Shown piece by piece: positions 30,013 through 34,158 of a stretch of 34,158 nt of DNA. Below the pieces are notes generated by a model. The model ran no database searches, was not told the DNA's origin, and saw nothing but the letters and a program-made list of their open reading frames with translations. The position numbers and the translations under genes were made by a program. Numbering within the stretch: position 1 is the first letter of the stretch; each line of letters begins with the position of its first letter. The DNA is taken from contig JAOZVJ010000003.1 in the NCBI GenBank assembly GCA_029938215.1, forward strand, positions 1 to 34,158. The letters are read 5' to 3'. The DNA comes from Arcobacteraceae bacterium (GTDB lineage: Bacteria; Campylobacterota; Campylobacteria; Campylobacterales; Arcobacteraceae).

Positions 30013-30843
30013 TTATTTAATAATAATACTAAGTCCTCTTTTAATATTTATCAAAGTATATAAATCTGTTATTTTTATATATTTTGTTTCACGAGGAACA
30101 TTTGTTTTGTATCCTTTGTAAATTCTATCTTTTTTTATAACTTTTAGTACATTTAGATGGCTATCGAAAAAAACAATATGAGGAAACCAATGATTTAAAG
30201 TTCTACTTATTATTTGTATTTTAGAGGCATCTTTTACTTCTAAAAAATATGGTCTTAATGGTTTTTGCAAAATTACTTTTTCATTTTTATCTACTTTGAT
30301 AGCTTCGCTTATCTTTGCAAAATCAACATTGATTTTATATTTCCAATAATAGTTATTTTCTTTATTTATATTTAATATTATGCAAGATTTTAATTTAAGT
30401 TCTTTTATTAAAGATAATGGATCAAGTGCATATTCTGTTTTAAAAGATATTTTCCATTTCATAGCTCCACCTGATTTGAATTCAGTTGATTTTGTAAAAT
30501 AGTAATAATATCCCATACCTTTTAAAGTTTCATTTAAAATTTTTAATGTCTTTATAGCATCTGTATTTGTTGAAAATTCTAAATAAAATTGCGATGGTTT
30601 TTTGAATTTTAAATGCAATAGACCATTCTCTCTTAGAGTTTTTAATATTTTTTCATAATTAAGAAGTCTTTCATTTATATAAAAATCATTCCTGCTTTTA
30701 AATAAAAGATTTACAAGATTGTTATGAATTTTAAATTGTTTTTCGCCTACTAAATTTTTTATCTTATCAAATAAATCATCGGCATTTAAAGTGCACAAAA
30801 GAAAAAGAAATAAAAAAACAATTCTTCGCATTTTATTTAACAC
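30013..30843 (-). CDS. Conserved hypothetical periplasmic protein
   Basis: Signal peptide MRRIVFLFLFLLCTLNA; long intact ORF in operon context. Confidence 0.6.
   Translation of the reverse strand: MLNKMRRIVFLFLFLLCTLNADDLFDKIKNLVGEKQFKIHNNLVNLLFKSRNDFYINERLLNYEKILKTLRENGLLHLKFKKPSQFYLEFSTNTDAIKTLKILNETLKGMGYYYYFTKSTEFKSGGAMKWKISFKTEYALDPLSLIKELKLKSCIILNINKENNYYWKYKINVDFAKISEAIKVDKNEKVILQKPLRPYFLEVKDASKIQIISRTLNHWFPHIVFFDSHLNVLKVIKKDRIYKGYKTNVPRETKYIKITDLYTLINIKRGLSIIIK
30085..30100. promoter_or_regulatory. parS: Degenerate parS-like site 3, TGTTTCACGAGGAACA, inside the 30013..30843 CDS
   Basis: 14/16 match to TGTTTCACGTGAAACA; core CACGAG deviates. Confidence 0.5.
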
Positions 30844-31534
30844 ATTGCTTTAAAGAGTGGATTAAAATACCAGCAGCTACTGATACATTTAGGCTATCAA
30901 AATTATTACTCATAGCTATTGATACTTTATGATCAAGTTTTCTAGTTATTTTATTTGAAAGACCTTGACCTTCGCTTCCTAAAAATAAAGCTACTTTTTG
31001 TTTTTCATTTTGTTTTTCTTGGAATTGATTTAATTCAACTCCATCCATACATGCACCTACTAATGAGAACCCAATTTGTTTAAGTTCGTTTGCAACATCG
31101 GCACTGCTGTGTATCAAAGCAATAGGCATATCCAACATAGCACCACTACTTGTCCTTGTAATTGCTGCAGAGTTTAGATTTTTTAAACCACACACAACAA
31201 TCGCATCGACACCAAGTGCATAAGAAGTTCGCACAATCGCACCAATATTTCCTATATCTGTAAGACCATCTAGGATTAAAATAAAATTTTTATTTTTTAT
31301 ATCTTGCAAAGTTGAATAATTAAACTCTTTTATATCTAGCAAAAATCCTTGATGATTTCCACCACGAGCCAAACTTTGTGCTTTCATATTATCTGGACGC
31401 ACAATCTTTTTATCTAACTTTGAAAATTTATTAAAAAGTTTTTTATCTATCTCTTTTGTTAAAAATATTTCATTGATTATTTCAGGATGTTTATCCAAAA
31501 TATGAAATACTATTTGTTTACCGTATACTATCAT
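30833..31534 (-). CDS. rlmB: 23S rRNA (guanosine2251-2'-O)-methyltransferase RlmB (SpoU family)
   Basis: LILDGLTDIGNIGAIVRTSYALGVDAIVV; LFLGSEGQGLSNKI; DSLNVSVAAGILIH. Confidence 0.93.
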   Translation of the reverse strand: MIVYGKQIVFHILDKHPEIINEIFLTKEIDKKLFNKFSKLDKKIVRPDNMKAQSLARGGNHQGFLLDIKEFNYSTLQDIKNKNFILILDGLTDIGNIGAIVRTSYALGVDAIVVCGLKNLNSAAITRTSSGAMLDMPIALIHSSADVANELKQIGFSLVGACMDGVELNQFQEKQNEKQKVALFLGSEGQGLSNKITRKLDHKVSIAMSNNFDSLNVSVAAGILIHSLKQCVK

Positions 31535-31575
31535 ATCGGCAGTGTATCTAAAACTTAGTTATAAAGTGTTTAGTT

Positions 31576-31669
31576 CAGTAATTCTAACTGAAAAATAATT
31601 CAATAAAAACACACTAAAATAGTATTAATTAAATTGATTTAATATAGAATATTTCAGTTAGAATTGCTG
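31576..31669. repeat. Long inverted repeat in the tsaD-rlmB intergenic region
   Basis: CAGTAATTCTAACTGAAA (31576-31593) vs TTTCAGTTAGAATTGCTG (31652-31669): 17/18 complementary; inner ATTAAAT-TG-ATTTAAT (31628-31643). Confidence 0.7.
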
Positions 31670-31766
31670 TTTTCTTCATAAACTTCAACTATAACAGTTA
31701 AAATATCTAATTCATAAATTCTATTAATTGTAATATTGTTTTGTTTTTATTGATTTAATCTTCATT

Positions 31767-32759
31767 TTACAACTTCTTAACCCTGGGAATAATATCTATT
31801 TCATCTATACCAACAAAATCATTTATTTTGTATTGTTCAACAGCGATTCTTCCTATCATGGCAGCATTGTCACTACAATATTTTAAATCAGCTACCAAAA
31901 TTTCTATACTGTACGGTTTGCAAAGCTTATTTATTTCATCTCGCAAATATAGATTTGCACTTGCTCCACCTACTATTGCCATTTTTGTTGGTATTGTTTG
32001 TTTAAAGTATTTTTTCAATTTCATTATCAAATGTGCAACTGCTGTTTTTTGAAAACTAGCACAAATATCATATTTATCTTGAATTGTTAAATCGCCCAAT
32101 TCTAGTATCTGAACTCTTACGGCATTTTTTAATCCACTATAGCTAAATTCTATTTTTGGCGATTGTCTTAATGGTATTGGGAAATCAAATCTTTCTTTAT
32201 CACCTTTTTGACTATATTCTTGTACTACAGGTCCTCCGGGATAGCCAAGTCCTAGCATTTTTGCTACTTTGTCAAAACTTTCTCCGAAACTGTCATCACT
32301 ACTACTGCCTATTATTTTCATATCATTTAAACTTTGAACTTCTATGATTTGAGTGTGACCACCAGATACAAGCAAAACGGTTACTGGTAACCATTCTTCT
32401 TTTTCTATAAATAAAGAATAAATATGACCTTTTAAATGATTGACAGCAATTAATGGAATATTTAAGCTAAGACTTAAGGCTTTTGCCATCGTAACGCCCT
32501 CCATTAGTGTCACGGATAACCCAGGTGCATTTGTAACTGCTATTGCCTTTAGGTCTTTAAAATATTTTTTGCATTCTTCTAAAATTTTTGGCAATGCTTC
32601 TATGTGGAGTCTTGCTGCTAATTCTGGAACAACGCCTCCATAAACATTATGTTCTAGTTCTTGCGATATTTTTTTATGATAAATTAGTTTATTTGTTTTT
32701 ATATCTGTAATAGCAATACTACTGTCATCACAACTACTTTCTATGCTTAAAATCATCAA
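31767..32759 (-). CDS. tsaD: tRNA N6-threonylcarbamoyladenosine transferase TsaD
   Basis: [45 protein letters not shown]. Confidence 0.96.
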   Translation of the reverse strand: MMILSIESSCDDSSIAITDIKTNKLIYHKKISQELEHNVYGGVVPELAARLHIEALPKILEECKKYFKDLKAIAVTNAPGLSVTLMEGVTMAKALSLSLNIPLIAVNHLKGHIYSLFIEKEEWLPVTVLLVSGGHTQIIEVQSLNDMKIIGSSSDDSFGESFDKVAKMLGLGYPGGPVVQEYSQKGDKERFDFPIPLRQSPKIEFSYSGLKNAVRVQILELGDLTIQDKYDICASFQKTAVAHLIMKLKKYFKQTIPTKMAIVGGASANLYLRDEINKLCKPYSIEILVADLKYCSDNAAMIGRIAVEQYKINDFVGIDEIDIIPRVKKL

Positions 32760-33298
32760 TCTATCTCTCTTTCAATCCATTCAAGCGCACAATCAAATTT
32801 ACCATACCCACTATCTGTATTTATATGTCCAGCATCTTCTAATATTCTTAATCCAACATTTAATTCTTTTTGAAGATCCATAGCCTCACTTTTGCTCATA
32901 TACGGATCATTTGTGCTACTTACCATAATAATTTCTTTTGCTTTTAAGTTTTCATTTATAGGATATGGAAAAAATGTCTTCAACTCTTCTATTTTACAGT
33001 TTTGTCGCACAGGAGCTACAAGCATTAATTTTTCAATTGTTTTAATTTTAAATTTCTCAATAAAATGAAACCATAAGATATTGGCAACAGAATGACATAC
33101 TACAATATCAGGCTGAAAATGATTAAATTCTTTCTCAAGAAAATCTAGCCAAATATTCAAAGTAGGTAAATCCTTATTTGGAAACTCAGGAAACGAAACA
33201 GTATAATTTTTTTTAACTAAATCACTTGCTAAGTTTGCCTGCCAATGTGGATAATCGCTTCCGCCCCAGCCATGTAAAATTAAAACTTTTTTATTCAT
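32756..33298 (-). CDS. RBBP9/YdeN-type alpha/beta serine hydrolase
   Basis: [45 protein letters not shown]. Confidence 0.85.
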   Translation of the reverse strand: MNKKVLILHGWGGSDYPHWQANLASDLVKKNYTVSFPEFPNKDLPTLNIWLDFLEKEFNHFQPDIVVCHSVANILWFHFIEKFKIKTIEKLMLVAPVRQNCKIEELKTFFPYPINENLKAKEIIMVSSTNDPYMSKSEAMDLQKELNVGLRILEDAGHINTDSGYGKFDCALEWIEREID

Positions 33299-33722
33299 CT
33301 ATGCTCCTAACGCATCTTATATATTTTGGATAAGTTCTATTTTGATAATATATTGCACCGCTTTTAAAAAATACATAATAGCCATATTTTCCAAGTGTTC
33401 TCCAAGTACGATTTTTTGCCCAATAACCATCTGCTAAAATATGACGAAAAGCTTTATTTATCATAGGCTTGTTTCCTCTACTTTTATCTATTATGTACTT
33501 ATATTCCTTGATGCTTGGTATTCTCCAATTTGCAAATCCACCTAATTTTAATTCATCACAATATGTCGAAGCTTTTATGTGACTTATCAGAATTTTTGTA
33601 TTTTCTCTATGATCTTGCCACATCAAATTATGTTTTTTATCTACAACAAAATTACTATTTTTATACATTTGTTTACTAAATAAAAAAACAAAGCTAATTA
33701 GAGCAAGAATTATAATTTTCAT
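33291..33722 (-). CDS. Secreted DUF1566/Lcl C-terminal domain protein
   Basis: VVDKKHNLMWQDH...GFANWRIPSIKEYKYIID...YIRCVR. Confidence 0.8.
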   Translation of the reverse strand: MKIIILALISFVFLFSKQMYKNSNFVVDKKHNLMWQDHRENTKILISHIKASTYCDELKLGGFANWRIPSIKEYKYIIDKSRGNKPMINKAFRHILADGYWAKNRTWRTLGKYGYYVFFKSGAIYYQNRTYPKYIRCVRSIDE

Positions 33723-33723
33723 A

Positions 33724-33993
33724 TTATTTTATATTGAATTTTTTTCTTTCAAGCCTATCTTGCACTTTTGGATTAAGAAGTTCTATATTTAGCTTGTTAT
33801 CTTCTGAAAATACTAATCCAACCAATTCTTTGCATTTTGTTTCTTGTGTATTTTTTGATGTGTGTGTTTTCCAGTTTTCAAACTTATCTTCATAAATTCC
33901 TATGATTTTATCTTCATGATATTTTCGCTCCAAGATTAAAGCAATAGTGACAAATAGTAGCATTATAAAAGGTATCATCATATCAGGCATCAC
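33724..33993 (-). CDS. Small hypothetical membrane-anchored protein
   Basis: N-terminal TM segment MIPFIMLLFVTIALIL; GTG/ATG start overlapping dxr stop. Confidence 0.55.
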   Translation of the reverse strand: MMPDMMIPFIMLLFVTIALILERKYHEDKIIGIYEDKFENWKTHTSKNTQETKCKELVGLVFSEDNKLNIELLNPKVQDRLERKKFNIK

Positions 33994-34158
33994 AAAAACT
34001 CCTCACTTCTTTATCTACTAAAAATATATCTTCTATTGTATTTAGTTTTGTATTGTGAAATTTATTTACTGCTTTTAGTGATATTTTTGCAATATCTAAA
34101 AACCCTATTTTGCCATTTAAAAATTTTTCAACGCCAACTTCATTTGCGGCATTTAAAA
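33983..34158 (-). CDS. dxr: 1-deoxy-D-xylulose 5-phosphate reductoisomerase, C-terminal fragment (runs off window)
   Basis: Translated minus strand: FNAANEVGVEKFLNGKIGFLDIAKISLKAVNKFHNTKLNTIEDIFLVDKEVRSFCDA*. Confidence 0.85.
   Translation of the reverse strand, partial: LNAANEVGVEKFLNGKIGFLDIAKISLKAVNKFHNTKLNTIEDIFLVDKEVRSFCDA

Noticed and set aside
31828-32643. Plus-strand ORFs antisense to tsaD (31828..32052, 32156..32347, 32440..32643)
   Set aside because: Shadow ORFs of a universally conserved gene.

Overview
This ~34 kb window is AT-rich bacterial chromosome spanning the replication-origin region of a Campylobacterota member. Gene order and protein character suggest an Arcobacteraceae-like genome, but taxonomy is inference. 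The core is ruvC < | > dnaA - dnaN - gyrB - GGDEF - queF. To the left is a leftward 7-gene cell-surface glycan cluster (HlyD-like lipoprotein, galE, FemAB-like, UPF0104/LPG-synthase-TM-like, polysaccharide deacetylase, GT2, DUF2304), with thyX, an orphan OmpR-type response regulator and a CHAD protein nearby. To the right are housekeeping genes: hemJ-like, rarA, rluB-like, kdsD/kpsF, rnj, rsmA, hisF, rlmN, gltX, hom, an aminotransferase, rlmB, tsaD and a dxr fragment. I found no rRNA, tRNA, CRISPR array, transposase or prophage. The best non-genic signals are: (i) an oriC in dnaA-dnaN with TTCAC-core DnaA boxes followed by a DnaA-trio-like tract, plus a second TTTCAC cluster upstream of dnaA; (ii) three parS-like sites about 5 kb apart, two of them inside coding sequences; (iii) two genes (rlmN and the UPF0104-like protein) whose homology and Shine-Dalgarno placement point to AUU and AUA start codons; (iv) a terminator embedded in an opposing ORF, a 26-bp palindrome over convergent gene ends, and a long inverted repeat in the tsaD-rlmB gap. 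I see no clearly new defence or mobile system. The most accessory-like locus is the XrtA-type glycan cluster, which has no exosortase in view.
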